Shown here piece by piece: positions 1 through 7,812 of a stretch of DNA of 28,532 nucleotides. The first letter of the stretch is position 1. Each line of letters starts with the position of its first letter. Origin of the DNA: Clostridia bacterium. GTDB lineage: Bacteria; Bacillota; Clostridia; Christensenellales; Aristaeellaceae. The stretch spans positions 1 to 28,532 of the forward strand of contig JAEDKS010000006.1 in the NCBI GenBank assembly GCA_016295665.1, written 5' to 3'. Made by a program: the position numbers and the translations under genes. The notes beneath the pieces are model-generated. The model was not told where the DNA came from and did not search any database. It worked only from the letters and a program-made list of their open reading frames with translations.

Positions 1-21
1 TCTTGTATCCTTCATCTCCAT
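1..21 (-). CDS. Possible 5' end of a gene running off the left edge
   Basis: On the minus strand an ATG at 21-19 is preceded by AAGGAG (33-28) with a 6-base gap, which is a good ribosome binding site. Only seven codons are visible (MEMKDTR), so no product can be suggested. The stretch between this start and the end of trmO (22-196) holds no other gene that I can support. An imperfect hairpin (CAGG-GCTG against CAGC-G-CCTG, about 149-165, minus strand) lies in it but has no T-run. This may be a separate unit downstream of the trmO operon, or its next gene. Confidence 0.35.
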
Positions 22-196
22 GTTCCGCTCCTTCCCGCCCGTGCGCCCGCACGAGCCGATTCCAATTCTTCTGAATGCCCGTAAAGGGGTCTATTTGCGT
101 CTCTGAGCATCCTGCACCCGTTCCAGCTATCCGTAGCGCACCCGCCCTTACAGGCGCTGAAAACAGCCCTGCAGGCCCGGAAATCCACAGCCCGCA

Positions 197-862
197 TCAC
201 TCCACCTCCAGCACCCGCAGCACGCCCTCCGCCACCCGGAAGCGCACCTCATGCCCCGCGAAGGGGAAGCCGTACACCCGCTCCGGGTCGTCCTGATAGG
301 CCGGTCGGGGGTCCTCCCGCAGCACGCCCAAAAGCGCCGCCCGGCTCCCCTCCGGCAGCTTTTCCAGCAGCTCGGGTGGGCATTCGACCCGCACGGTGCG
401 CTTTTGGGTATCGTCCGTGAAGCCGCCCGTGGCCTCGGGACGGCAGTCGGCATAGGGCACGTAGGGCTTGATGTCCAGAATCGGCGTGCCGTCCATCAAA
501 TCGGCCCCCGCCACCACCAGCACATGGCCCAGCCCCGGCTCCTCCCGCACCGCCACAAGCCGCACGCAGCTCAGGCCGATGGCGTTGGGCCGGAAGGGAG
601 AGCGCGTGGCAAACACGCCCACCCGCTCGTTGCCGCCCAGCCGGGGCGGACGCACCGTGGGCGACCAGCCGGGCCGCACCGCGCGGTGGAACTGCCAGAT
701 GAGCCACAGGTGCGACCAGCCCTCCATGCCCCGCAATGCCTCGGGCACCCGGTAGGGCGGCTCAAACACGATGGTGGACAGCACCTCCTCCACCAGCCCG
801 CTCTGCCGGGGCACGCCGAACTTGCCGGTGAAGTCGTTGCGGATGCGCGCGATGATCTCCAT
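197..862 (-). CDS. trmO: tRNA (N6-threonylcarbamoyladenosine(37)-N6)-methyltransferase TrmO (TsaA/YaeB family)
   Basis: The 221-residue protein should use S-adenosylmethionine to methylate t6A37 in threonine tRNAs, in the cytoplasm. The family signature is clear: GWSHLWLIWQF (48-58), NERVGVFATRSPFRPNAIGLS (about 78-98, the conserved core of the beta-barrel SAM fold), and LDIKPYVPYAD further on. The ATG at 862-860 shares its A with the TGA stop of the upstream amidohydrolase (TGATG), so translation is probably coupled. The same frame stays open upstream to 1090, but that part runs inside the amidohydrolase and lacks family similarity, so I reject the longer start. It is the last gene of the methionine synthase operon, which fits a SAM-consuming enzyme placed next to methionine synthesis. 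The C-terminal part (about 150-221) varies in this family. Confidence 0.93.
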   Translation of the reverse strand: MEIIARIRNDFTGKFGVPRQSGLVEEVLSTIVFEPPYRVPEALRGMEGWSHLWLIWQFHRAVRPGWSPTVRPPRLGGNERVGVFATRSPFRPNAIGLSCVRLVAVREEPGLGHVLVVAGADLMDGTPILDIKPYVPYADCRPEATGGFTDDTQKRTVRVECPPELLEKLPEGSRAALLGVLREDPRPAYQDDPERVYGFPFAGHEVRFRVAEGVLRVLEVE

Positions 863-2019
863 CACAGCATCGCCTCGCCGCCGATGAGCACCTGCCGGGT
901 GCGGCACTGCACGTCCCGCAGGGGATCGCCCTCGAAGATGGCGATGTCCGCGTCCTTCCCCGGCTCCAGCGACCCGACCCGCCCGTCGATGCCCGCCACC
1001 CGCGCCGGGTTGATGGTGATGGCCCGCCAGGCGGCCCGCTCGTCGAGCCCCTCCTTCACCGCCAGCCCCGCGCACAGGGGCAGGTAGCACAGCGGAATCA
1101 CCGGCGCATCGGTGATGATGCAGACCTCCAGCCCCGCCCGGTGCAGCACGCCGGGGGTGGCGAAGGTCTTTTCCTTCAGCTCAAACTTGCTCTTGCTGCC
1201 AAGGCTCGGGCCCACCAGCACGGGCCGGCCCTCCTCCGCCAAAATGTCCGCGATGAGGTGGCCCTCGGTCACGTGATCCAGCGTCACGTCCACGTCGAAC
1301 TCGTGGGCGATGCGCAGGGCCGTCAGGATGTCGTCCGCCCGGTGGGCGTGCACCTTCAGCGGAATCTCCCGCCGGATGACCGGCAGCATGGCCTCCAGGT
1401 CGAAGTCGTAGGGGCGCACCTTGCCGCTGTCTCCCTCGGCGGCCTCGATGTCCGCCGCGTAGCGCTTCGCCCTCGCCAGCGTCTGCCGCAGCAGCGCCGC
1501 CACCGCCATGCGGGTGTTGGGGGCCTTCTTGCCGTTCTGCCCGTAGCAGCCCTTGGGGTTCTCGCCGAAGGCCACCTTCATGGCGACCGGATCCCGGAGC
1601 ACCATGTCATCCACCCGCCGCCCGTGCAGCTTGATGGCGACGAAGGTGCCGCCGATCACGTTGGCGGAGCCGGGGCCGGTGACCGCGCAGGTCACGCCCC
1701 CCGCCACGGCATGCCGGAACGCCTCGTCCATGGGGTTGATGGCGTCGATGGCCCGCATCCCGGGGGTCACGGGACTGGACACCTCGTTGTAGTCCTGTCC
1801 CTCCCAGCGCACGGCCTCCTCGTGCAGGCCGATGTGGGTGTGGGCGTCGATGAGCCCGGGGGTCACCAGGCATCCGGCGGCATCCAGCACCGGGCAGCCC
1901 GCCGGGGCCTCCACCCGCGCTCCCACCGCCACAATGCGGCCCCCGTCCACCAGCACCTGTCCGCCGGGAATGTCCTCGCCCGTCACGGGCCGAACCAGCC
2001 CGCCCTGAATCAGCAGCAT
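862..2019 (-). CDS. Metal-dependent amidohydrolase (imidazolonepropionase-related, COG1228 type)
   Basis: This is a 385-residue amidohydrolase-superfamily enzyme. An N-terminal beta-sandwich strand set (1-50) leads into the metal site: the HxH motif H60/H62 in LIDAHTHIGLHEE, then VHAHRADD (H224, H226), DHVTEGH (H249, H254) and the catalytic aspartate D304 in IITDAPV. The C-terminal segment NPARVAGIDGRVGSLEPGKDADIAIFEGDP is the usual closing sandwich. The ATG at 2019 follows AAAGGAG with a 9-base gap and lies 24 bases after the methionine synthase stop. The substrate cannot be read from sequence. Relatives act on cyclic amides or N-acyl compounds, and many are annotated only as amidohydrolase. 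Position between metH and trmO suggests co-expression but gives no clear biochemical link; a housekeeping salvage reaction is one possibility. Confidence 0.88.
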   Translation of the reverse strand: MLLIQGGLVRPVTGEDIPGGQVLVDGGRIVAVGARVEAPAGCPVLDAAGCLVTPGLIDAHTHIGLHEEAVRWEGQDYNEVSSPVTPGMRAIDAINPMDEAFRHAVAGGVTCAVTGPGSANVIGGTFVAIKLHGRRVDDMVLRDPVAMKVAFGENPKGCYGQNGKKAPNTRMAVAALLRQTLARAKRYAADIEAAEGDSGKVRPYDFDLEAMLPVIRREIPLKVHAHRADDILTALRIAHEFDVDVTLDHVTEGHLIADILAEEGRPVLVGPSLGSKSKFELKEKTFATPGVLHRAGLEVCIITDAPVIPLCYLPLCAGLAVKEGLDERAAWRAITINPARVAGIDGRVGSLEPGKDADIAIFEGDPLRDVQCRTRQVLIGGEAML

Positions 2020-2043
2020 TGTCCTCGCTCCTTTGCTCGTCGA

Positions 2044-4404
2044 TTATCCGAACACCCGCCGGGCCACCTCCACCGCGGCCCGGGCATCCTTTGCGTAGTA
2101 GTCGGCGCCCATGCGCCGGGCGTATTCCTCCGTGACCACCGCGCCGCCCACCAGCGTCACCGGCGGCTCGGGCAGCTGGCGCAGCAGCCGGACAGTCTCC
2201 TCCATGGCGGGGAGGGTGGTGGTCATCAGCGCCGAGAGCCCCACCAGCCGGATGCCCTCCCGCACCGCCGTCTCGGCGATGGTCTCCGGGGGCACGTCCC
2301 GCCCCAGGTCGAGCACCTCGTAGCCGTAGTTCTCCAGCACGGTCTTGACGATGTTCTTGCCGATGTCGTGAATGTCGCCCCTGACCGTCGCCAAAATGAG
2401 CCGTCCCCGCACCACGGGCCTGTCCCCGCCGGAGGTCATGGCCTCCTTCACCTCCGCGAACACGGCCTGCGCCGCCTGGGCCGCCGAGAGCAGCTGGGGC
2501 AGGAACACCGCGCCCCGCTCGTAGTCCGCGCCCACCTGATCCAGCGCGGGAATGAGCTGCTCCTCCACCAGCGCAAGGCCGCTGACAGTCCCCAGCGCCG
2601 CCTTCGCCAGCGCCCCGGCCTCGGCCCGCAGGCCCCGGATGATGGCCTCCCGCAGGGTCATGGTCGCGGCGGCGGGAGCGGTGGCGGCGGCCTTCGGCTC
2701 CCCGGGGGCGGTCGCGAAGCGGGCCACGTAGTCCCGGCTGTCCACGTCCTCGCCGCTGAGCACCCGGTGGGCCGCGATGGCGTCCATGATCTCCCGCTGG
2801 TTGGGGTTGATGATGGGCAGCGTCAGCCCCGCCGCCATGGCCTGGGTCAGGAAGGTCTGGGTCATGAGCACCCGGTTGGGCAGGCCGAAGGAGATGTTGC
2901 TCACCCCCAGCACGGTCTGCAGCCCCAGCTCCTCCCGGACGCGGCGCAGGGCCTCCAGCGTCTCCGCCGCCTGCTTCTGCTGCGCGGACACGGTGAGGGT
3001 CAGGCAGTCTATCCACACGTCCTCTTTGGGGATGCCGCAGGCCCGGGCCCGCTCCAGGATGCGCCGGGCGATGTCCAGCCGCTCCCCGCAGCTTGCGGGC
3101 AGGCCCTTTTCGTCCATCGCCAGCCCCACCACCGCCGCGCCGTACTTCTTCACCAGCGGCAGGATGCGGGCCATGTTCTTCTCGTCGCCGTTCACCGAAT
3201 TCACGGCGGGCTTGCCGTTGTACACCCTCAGCGCCGCCTCCAGCGCGTCGGGGTTCACGCTGTCCAGCTGCAGGGGCAGGTCGATGACGGCCTGCAGGTG
3301 CTTGACCACCCGGGGCAGCAGCGCCACCTCGTCCACGCCGGGGTAGCCCACGTTCACGTCCAGGATGGCGGCGCCCGCGTCCTTCTGCTGCAGGGCCAGC
3401 CCGGTCACGTAGTCCAGATCCCCCGCCAGCAGGGCCTGCTGCAGGCGCTTCTTGCCCGTGGGGTTGATGCGCTCGCCGATGGGCCTGACGCCGGTGATGG
3501 GCAGGGGCAGGGTGGGGGTGCAGACGAAGCTGATGGCCTCGTAGTGCCGGGGCGCGGGCCCCATGCCCTTCACCGCCGCCCTCAGCGCCCGGATGTAGTC
3601 GGGGCTCGTGCCGCAGCAGCCGCCGATGATCGTGGCCCCCGCCTCCACCAGCCGTGCCATGGCCCGGGCGAAGTCCTCCGCGCCCAGGCTGTAGTGCCCG
3701 TCCGACGGGTCAGGCAGGCCCGCGTTGGGCTTGGCGATGATGGGCAGACGGGTGGCGCGGCTCATCTCCGCGATGATGTCCCGCAGGCTGTCCGGCCCCA
3801 CGGAGCAGTTCACGCCCACCGCGTCCGCGCCCAGCCCCTCCAGCGTCCGGGCCATGGAGGCCACGGTGCAGCCGGTGAAGGTGCGGCCCGTCTCGTCAAA
3901 GCTCATGGACACGAGGACGGGAAGCGAAGTCCTTTCCTTCGCCGCCAGCAGCGCCGCCCGGGTCTCGTACAGGTCGGTCATGGTCTCGATGAGAATCAGG
4001 TCAGCGCCGGCGCGCTCCCCGGCCTCCATGACCTCCGCGAACAGGTCGTACGCCGCCTCGAAGGTCAGGGAGCCCATGGGCTCCAAGAGCTCCCCCAGCG
4101 GCCCCACGTCCAGCGCCACCCGGGCGCTGTCCCCGGCGGCCCGCCGGGCGATGGTGACCGCCGCCAGCACCACCTCGCTGACCCGGTGTCCGCTCCCCGC
4201 CAGCTTCCGGCGGTTGACGCCGAAGGTGTTGGTGCAGATCACCTGGCTGCCCGCCTCCACATAGGCCCGGGCCACCCGCTCCACCAGTTCAGGCCGCTGC
4301 AGGTTCAGCATCTCCGGCAGCTCGCCGGGCTTCAAGCCCTGCTGCTGGTACATGGTGCCGCTGGCGCCGTCCAGCAGCAGCAGGCCGGAAAAATCAAGTG
4401 CCAC
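2044..4404 (-). CDS. metH: Cobalamin-dependent methionine synthase lacking the reactivation domain
   Basis: The protein should transfer a methyl group from methyltetrahydrofolate through cobalamin to homocysteine, in the cytoplasm. Its 786 residues show three modules. The homocysteine-binding barrel (about 1-290) has GVNCSVGP and the zinc motif GGCCGTSP. The pterin-binding barrel (about 305-570) has RPIGERINPTGKKR, LDVNVGYPG and LGVSNISFGLPNR. The cobalamin cap and Rossmann module (about 585-786) has GDIHDIGKNIV, whose H679 is the lower cobalt ligand. Classical MetH is about 1,200 residues and ends in an AdoMet-binding reactivation domain that is absent here; the upstream neighbour supplies it. 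The start is GTG at 4404-4402 behind a GGGGGGA site, overlapping the upstream gene by 11 bases. No SAM or B12 riboswitch fits in the short leader of the operon. Confidence 0.95.
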   Translation of the reverse strand: MALDFSGLLLLDGASGTMYQQQGLKPGELPEMLNLQRPELVERVARAYVEAGSQVICTNTFGVNRRKLAGSGHRVSEVVLAAVTIARRAAGDSARVALDVGPLGELLEPMGSLTFEAAYDLFAEVMEAGERAGADLILIETMTDLYETRAALLAAKERTSLPVLVSMSFDETGRTFTGCTVASMARTLEGLGADAVGVNCSVGPDSLRDIIAEMSRATRLPIIAKPNAGLPDPSDGHYSLGAEDFARAMARLVEAGATIIGGCCGTSPDYIRALRAAVKGMGPAPRHYEAISFVCTPTLPLPITGVRPIGERINPTGKKRLQQALLAGDLDYVTGLALQQKDAGAAILDVNVGYPGVDEVALLPRVVKHLQAVIDLPLQLDSVNPDALEAALRVYNGKPAVNSVNGDEKNMARILPLVKKYGAAVVGLAMDEKGLPASCGERLDIARRILERARACGIPKEDVWIDCLTLTVSAQQKQAAETLEALRRVREELGLQTVLGVSNISFGLPNRVLMTQTFLTQAMAAGLTLPIINPNQREIMDAIAAHRVLSGEDVDSRDYVARFATAPGEPKAAATAPAAATMTLREAIIRGLRAEAGALAKAALGTVSGLALVEEQLIPALDQVGADYERGAVFLPQLLSAAQAAQAVFAEVKEAMTSGGDRPVVRGRLILATVRGDIHDIGKNIVKTVLENYGYEVLDLGRDVPPETIAETAVREGIRLVGLSALMTTTLPAMEETVRLLRQLPEPPVTLVGGAVVTEEYARRMGADYYAKDARAAVEVARRVFG

Positions 4405-5050
4405 AGGAATCCCCCCGCTTTCGCAGCGCGCATCGCGCCTTCATCATACATCCCTCGCAGCCGCGAATCCTCGCCCGCTGCATCGTGCCGGACAGGCCGA
4501 TCACCGCCGTCACCGTCTTGACCGGGTTCATCAGCAGGCTCCCGGAGGCCGTGACCCCCAGCCGCCGCCCCGCGTCCGTGAACGCCAGCAGCCCCGGCTG
4601 CAGCTCAAGGGGCAGATCGCCGTACCCCGGGCTGAACCGGTCGGTCAGGTACAGCCCCGGATGGGCCGCCCGGATGGTCTCCTCCGCCGCGTCGCAGCCC
4701 GCCTCGACCCAGGCGCTGCCGCAGGCGTCCAGCATCACGGCCCGGGCCATATCCCGGGCCTGCCACTGCCGCAGCAGCGCGTCGAACCGGGCCCCGAGGG
4801 TGCAGACCAGCACCGCCGCCCGGTCGCTGCTCTCCAGCATCACCGCCGCCGTGCGCCCGGTCAGCAGCAGGCCGGCCTCCTCCAGCCACACGCCCTCCGC
4901 CTTCCTTCGCACCGTCGCCTCCCGGTACACGTGCCGGGGCGCGCAGGTCTCCCCCAGCATCTCCGCCAGCTCCGCCATGTCCTGCCGCAGCTGACCCCCG
5001 GCCCCCGCCGCGCCCAGATAGCGCAGGGCCTCGTCCACCACCGTCGCCAT
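4394..5050 (-). CDS. Stand-alone methionine synthase reactivation-domain protein
   Basis: The 218-residue protein resembles the C-terminal AdoMet-binding activation domain of MetH, which restores oxidised cobalamin. The diagnostic stretch is DRFSPGYGDLPLELQ (about 141-155) followed by GVTASGSLLMNPVKTVTAVIG, both typical of that domain. The tail carries cysteines (CEGCMMKARC plus one more C near the end), a pattern I know from free-standing versions of this domain; the role of the cysteines is unknown to me. I chose the ATG at 5050 because GGAGGTGT precedes it by about six bases; the frame stays open upstream to 5194 but runs through the promoter. It overlaps metH by 11 bases and heads the operon. 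The two genes together make a split MetH, so the partners probably interact in trans. Confidence 0.88.
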   Translation of the reverse strand: MATVVDEALRYLGAAGAGGQLRQDMAELAEMLGETCAPRHVYREATVRRKAEGVWLEEAGLLLTGRTAAVMLESSDRAAVLVCTLGARFDALLRQWQARDMARAVMLDACGSAWVEAGCDAAEETIRAAHPGLYLTDRFSPGYGDLPLELQPGLLAFTDAGRRLGVTASGSLLMNPVKTVTAVIGLSGTMQRARIRGCEGCMMKARCALRKRGDSCGT

Positions 5051-5081
5051 GCCACACCTCCGGCGCCTTGCTTCTCCCTCC

Positions 5082-5110
5082 ATTATAACAGGGATTGCCC
5101 GGCTCGTACA
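5082..5110 (-). promoter_or_regulatory. Probable sigma-A promoter of the methionine synthase operon
   Basis: On the minus strand TGTTATAAT forms an extended -10 (TATAAT at 5087-5082), with a weak -35, TGTACG (5110-5105), 17 bases upstream. The predicted start near 5075 leaves a leader of only about 25 bases before the ATG at 5050, too short for a riboswitch. Confidence 0.55.
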
Positions 5111-5170
5111 GCACTTTTCTTGTTCGGTTTTCCCGATAGCCCGCCATAGGAAACGCCCCGCCCCGCGCCC

Positions 5171-5217
5171 AAAAAGGGCACCCGCCCGGGACACGATGGC
5201 CCCGAACGGGTGCTTTT
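5171..5217 (-). terminator. Intrinsic terminator behind the DUF4349 gene
   Basis: The arms GCACCCG (5178-5184) and CGGGTGC (5207-5213) pair. On the minus strand the hairpin is followed by CCTTTTT. The plus strand also has TTTT after the stem, so it could work both ways, but only the minus strand has a gene ending here (5243). Confidence 0.7.
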
Positions 5218-5242
5218 CAGGTTTTGGGGGGCACGGCTTCCA

Positions 5243-6385
5243 CTATCCGCGCCTGCGTCTGCGCCACACGCGCCACCCGATGACCACCGCCGCCACCACC
5301 GCCAGGAAGGGCAGCGCCGCCACCAGGAACACCGCCATGTCGCTCACGAAGGACACGAAGCTCTCCCAGCCCGCACGCAGGGCGCTGAGCAGGCGCTCCC
5401 CGAAGCCCATCTCCGGGTTGGTGATGTCGTCCGCCGCTCGCTCCTCCCGGAGGGAGATGTCCACGGTGGCGTAGTCCACCTGCCGGTCGGTGGACTGCAG
5501 ACTGGCGGTCAGCCGGTCGATCTGGTACTGGGTGTCGGCGATCTGGCTCTCCAATTCCAGCAGGTCGGACAGGCTCGCCGCGTCGGTCACCAGCGCCCGC
5601 AGCCGCGCCATCAGCGCCTTCTGCGTCTCCAGCCGGGCGGCGGTGTCGTAGTAGCTGTCGGACACATCGTCGGCGGTCTCGGAGCGGTAGGTCACCCGGC
5701 CCGCGCCGCCGGTGCCCTCCAGGAAGGCGTCCAGCTGCGCCGCGGGAATCCGCAGGGTCAGGCTGGCGCTGCGCAGCCCGGTGCTGCCCGTGCTCTCGGA
5801 CGACCAGGACACCCAGCCGCCCGCGTCCCCGCACAGCTGCCGCAGCAGCGCCAGGCTCTCGTCATAGGTCTTGGTGGCGATGGTCAGGCTGGCGGTGCGG
5901 ATGATCTTGCTCTCCTGCGCCTGTGTGTCCACAGCGCCCTCGTCCATGGCGGACAGGGTGCCGACCTCATTAGCGGTGGCCTTCGCCATCATCAGGCTGC
6001 TGCCGCCCGCGCCGCCGTAGCCGTAGCTGTCGTAGGTCGCGTTGTAGTCCCCGATGTAACCCCCGTCGTAGTCCGCCTCATAGGCCATGCGCGTCATGCC
6101 GCCGGTCGCGGCGGTGTTGCCGGTTTTGCCGGGCAGGTAGTCCCGGGTCAGGGCCGTGCCGCCCACCACGAACACCACCGCCGCCGCCACCGCCGCCAGG
6201 CGCTTCAGGCCGGCGAAGCGGCCCGGGCGCCCCTGCTGTCTCGTGCTCTGCTTTTCTTCCATCATGGCTGCGTCCTCCCTCACCAGCTGCAGCCAGCCCT
6301 CATGGAATCCCTCCGGCATGGGGGGAACCTCATCCCTGAGCGCAGGCAGCTCCTTCAGGAGGACATGTTCCTGCTGATCCTTCAT
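5243..6385 (-). CDS. DUF4349 membrane protein, candidate anti-sigma factor
   Basis: The 380-residue protein has a cytoplasmic N-terminus of about 58 residues, a membrane segment (about 60-80, KRLAAVAAAVVFVVGG), a long extracytoplasmic region and a second membrane segment near the C-terminus (about 345-370) ending in a basic WRRRRRG tail. The outer region matches DUF4349: SKIIRTASLTIATKTYDE, then a strand-rich part with RSASLTLRIPAAQLDAFL, then a helical, probably coiled-coil stretch (LETQKALMARLRALVTDA, LLELESQIADTQYQIDRLT). Its start overlaps the stop of the ECF sigma gene as ATGA (6385-6382), behind AAAGGAGGG, so the two are made together. This arrangement and topology are those of sigma/anti-sigma pairs, but I see no zinc-type HxxxCxxC anti-sigma motif. 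The regulatory role is therefore inference. The frame stays open to 6985, but that part lies within the sigma gene. Confidence 0.85.
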   Translation of the reverse strand: MKDQQEHVLLKELPALRDEVPPMPEGFHEGWLQLVREDAAMMEEKQSTRQQGRPGRFAGLKRLAAVAAAVVFVVGGTALTRDYLPGKTGNTAATGGMTRMAYEADYDGGYIGDYNATYDSYGYGGAGGSSLMMAKATANEVGTLSAMDEGAVDTQAQESKIIRTASLTIATKTYDESLALLRQLCGDAGGWVSWSSESTGSTGLRSASLTLRIPAAQLDAFLEGTGGAGRVTYRSETADDVSDSYYDTAARLETQKALMARLRALVTDAASLSDLLELESQIADTQYQIDRLTASLQSTDRQVDYATVDISLREERAADDITNPEMGFGERLLSALRAGWESFVSFVSDMAVFLVAALPFLAVVAAVVIGWRVWRRRRRG

Positions 6386-6978
6386 CCCCGTGCCCTCCTT
6401 TCGCTCTGTTGGACGCATGGCGCCCCGGATTGTTCCCATTCCCGGAGGATTTCCGTCAGCTTTTTCCGTCCGCGGCTGATGCGGCTCTTGACCGTGCCCA
6501 CGCTGACGTCCATGATCCGGGCGATCTCCTCGTAGCTGCGCTGCTCTGCAGCGCTGAGCAGCAGTGCGGTGCGCATATCCTCGGGCAGCAGGCGCAGGGC
6601 GGCGCGCAGGGTATCGCGGCGCTCCTGCTGCTGCAGCTGCTCCTCCACGCCGGGGCCCTCCTCCGGCACGTCGAGGCCGCGCTCGACCATTTCCTCCACC
6701 GATTCCCCCTGCCGCAGCCTTCTGCGGCGCAGCGCGTCGGTGCACACGCTCCGGCAGATGCTGTACAGCCAGGTCTCCAGCCCCGCGTCCCCCCGGAAGC
6801 GGCCCAGGCTGCGCCACGCCTTGAGCATGACCTCCTGGGACGCGTCCCGGGCGTCCTCGCGGTTCTCCATGTAGTGCCAGCAGACGCGCCAGACCAGCGC
6901 CTCGTGGGGCCGCATCAGCTCCCCGAAGGCCTCCGGATCCCCGTTTCTGGCCCGCTGCAGCAGGATTTCGTTCGTCAT
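6382..6978 (-). CDS. ECF-type RNA polymerase sigma factor
   Basis: This 198-residue protein has only the two conserved sigma domains. Region 2 (about 8-85) includes AFGELMRPHEALVWRVCW, DARDASQEVMLKAWRSL and LETWLYSICRSVCTDALRR. Region 4 (about 125-175) includes RLLPEDMRTALLL and the helix-turn-helix SYEEIARIMDVSVGTVKSRI followed by SRGRKKL. Such factors redirect RNA polymerase to stress promoters with a GAAC-type -35 and a CGTC-type -10. The start at 6978 has a weak site (GCGAGG). Its own upstream region has both a good sigma-A promoter and a GAAC-N17-CGTCT element, which suggests autoregulation. It is coupled to the DUF4349 gene and divergent from the nfeD-floA operon. The sub-group cannot be fixed without a phylogeny. 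Confidence 0.94.
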   Translation of the reverse strand: MTNEILLQRARNGDPEAFGELMRPHEALVWRVCWHYMENREDARDASQEVMLKAWRSLGRFRGDAGLETWLYSICRSVCTDALRRRRLRQGESVEEMVERGLDVPEEGPGVEEQLQQQERRDTLRAALRLLPEDMRTALLLSAAEQRSYEEIARIMDVSVGTVKSRISRGRKKLTEILREWEQSGAPCVQQSERRARG

Positions 6979-7019
6979 TCTGCAAAGCCTCGCTTTCCGC
7001 CTGTTCCCGCCTGCTCTGT

Positions 7020-7047
7020 CAGACGAATCACAGGCCGACTTTGTTCC
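7020..7047 (-). promoter_or_regulatory. Putative ECF sigma autoregulatory promoter
   Basis: On the minus strand GGAAC (7047-7043) is followed after 17 bases by CGTCTG (7025-7020), ending about 41 bases before the sigma gene start. GGAAC with CGTC at this distance is the usual ECF promoter shape. A nearly identical element lies upstream of the metacaspase gene (26268-26297), with the same spacing and the same ATTCGTCT around the -10. Confidence 0.6.
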
Positions 7048-7052
7048 CTTCC

Positions 7053-7081
7053 ATTGTACTGCCTTTGCGCATTTTTTACAA
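7053..7081 (-). promoter_or_regulatory. Sigma-A promoter of the ECF sigma operon
   Basis: On the minus strand TTGTAA (7081-7076), a 17-base spacer and TACAAT (7058-7053) form a good housekeeping promoter. It lies just upstream of the ECF-type element, so the operon probably has basal and inducible promoters in tandem. Confidence 0.7.
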
Positions 7082-7102
7082 TCCCCGCCGCCCCGCGCCG
7101 CC

Positions 7103-7131
7103 TTGACAATTCAGACGCGAAACTGTATCAT
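7103..7131 (+). promoter_or_regulatory. Sigma-A promoter of the nfeD-floA operon
   Basis: TTGACA (7103-7108), a 17-base spacer and TATCAT (7126-7131). A second possible extended -10, TGCTATACT (7166-7174), lacks a clear -35. No ECF-type element was found on this strand between here and the nfeD start. Confidence 0.75.
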
Positions 7132-7257
7132 TGAAGCAGAACCGATGGCGAAGTCCGGGAAGATGTGCTATACTCCATCTTGTCACAAGCCATGTTCCCG
7201 GCGCCGGGCCGGGAGACGCGGGTCAGCCCCCCTGACCCCGGAAAAGGAGTGTATCTG

Positions 7258-7761
7258 ATGAACGTGCTGGAGTTTATCGCGGGCAACCTGCCCATGCTGA
7301 TCTGCTTCGTGGGCGGCATCGGCATGCTGGTGCTGGAGGCGTTTATGCCCGGCTTCGGTCTGCCGGGCATCGCCGGGGTGGTGATGGAGATCGTCGCCGT
7401 GGTGCTGTGCTGGTTCAACGTGGGGCCTCTGGCGGCCCTGGGCATGACGCTGATCATCCTGTCCCTGCTCGCCATCGCCATCTCCTTCTCGCTGCGCAGC
7501 GCCGCCAAGGGCCGGCTGAGCAGGAGCAAGATGATCCTCAAGGAGCGGGAATCCACCGAGGAGGGCTATCGCTCCTCCGATGACATGGAGTCCTTCCTGG
7601 GGCTGGAGGGCATCGCCACCACCGTGCTGCGCCCCACGGGCATGGCGGAGTTTGACGACGTGAAGCTGAACGTGGTCAGCGAGGGCGAGTACATTCAGCC
7701 CGGCACCCGGGTTCGGATCGTCCGGGTGGAGGGCAGCCGCATTCTGGTGCGGAGCGTGTAA
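7258..7761 (+). CDS. NfeD-like membrane protein (short form)
   Basis: The 167-residue protein has three closely packed hydrophobic segments: about 8-28 (MLICFVGGIGMLVLEAFMPGF), 33-52 (GIAGVVMEIVAVVLCWF) and 56-75 (PLAALGMTLIILSLLAIAIS). A cytoplasmic, strand-rich C-terminal region (about 108-167) ends EYIQPGTRVRIVRVEG-SRILV and is the OB-fold typical of NfeD. The GLPGIAG turn between helices is characteristic. NfeD proteins are nearly always encoded beside a flotillin-type protein and act with it in membrane microdomain organisation. The ATG at 7258 has AAAAGGAG eight bases upstream; the longer frame from 7165 has no such site. This short form lacks the N-terminal ClpP-like protease domain of long NfeD proteins. 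It is the first gene of the operon. Confidence 0.9.
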   Translation: MNVLEFIAGNLPMLICFVGGIGMLVLEAFMPGFGLPGIAGVVMEIVAVVLCWFNVGPLAALGMTLIILSLLAIAISFSLRSAAKGRLSRSKMILKERESTEEGYRSSDDMESFLGLEGIATTVLRPTGMAEFDDVKLNVVSEGEYIQPGTRVRIVRVEGSRILVRSV

Positions 7762-7812
7762 TCTGCCGTCCCGCCGGGGACGGATGTGATAGCGAAAAAG
7801 GAGGTTGTATCC

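Noticed and set aside
1141..4521. A 1,126-codon plus-strand open frame opposite the methionine synthase and amidohydrolase genes
   Set aside because: It is rich in His, Gln, Arg and Gly, has no family motif and no ribosome binding site, and lies exactly opposite genes with clear catalytic motifs. Long antisense frames are expected in GC-rich DNA.
5051..5110. SAM or cobalamin riboswitch upstream of the methionine synthase operon
   Set aside because: The predicted leader is only about 25 bases and shows none of the conserved riboswitch sequences.
5210..6535. A 441-codon plus-strand frame opposite the DUF4349 and sigma genes
   Set aside because: Composition typical of an antisense shadow; the minus-strand genes have motifs, coupled start-stop and promoters.
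7109..7160. An ECF-type promoter in front of nfeD
   Set aside because: GAAAC (7119-7123) and GAAC (7139-7142) exist, but no CGTC-type -10 lies at the right distance.
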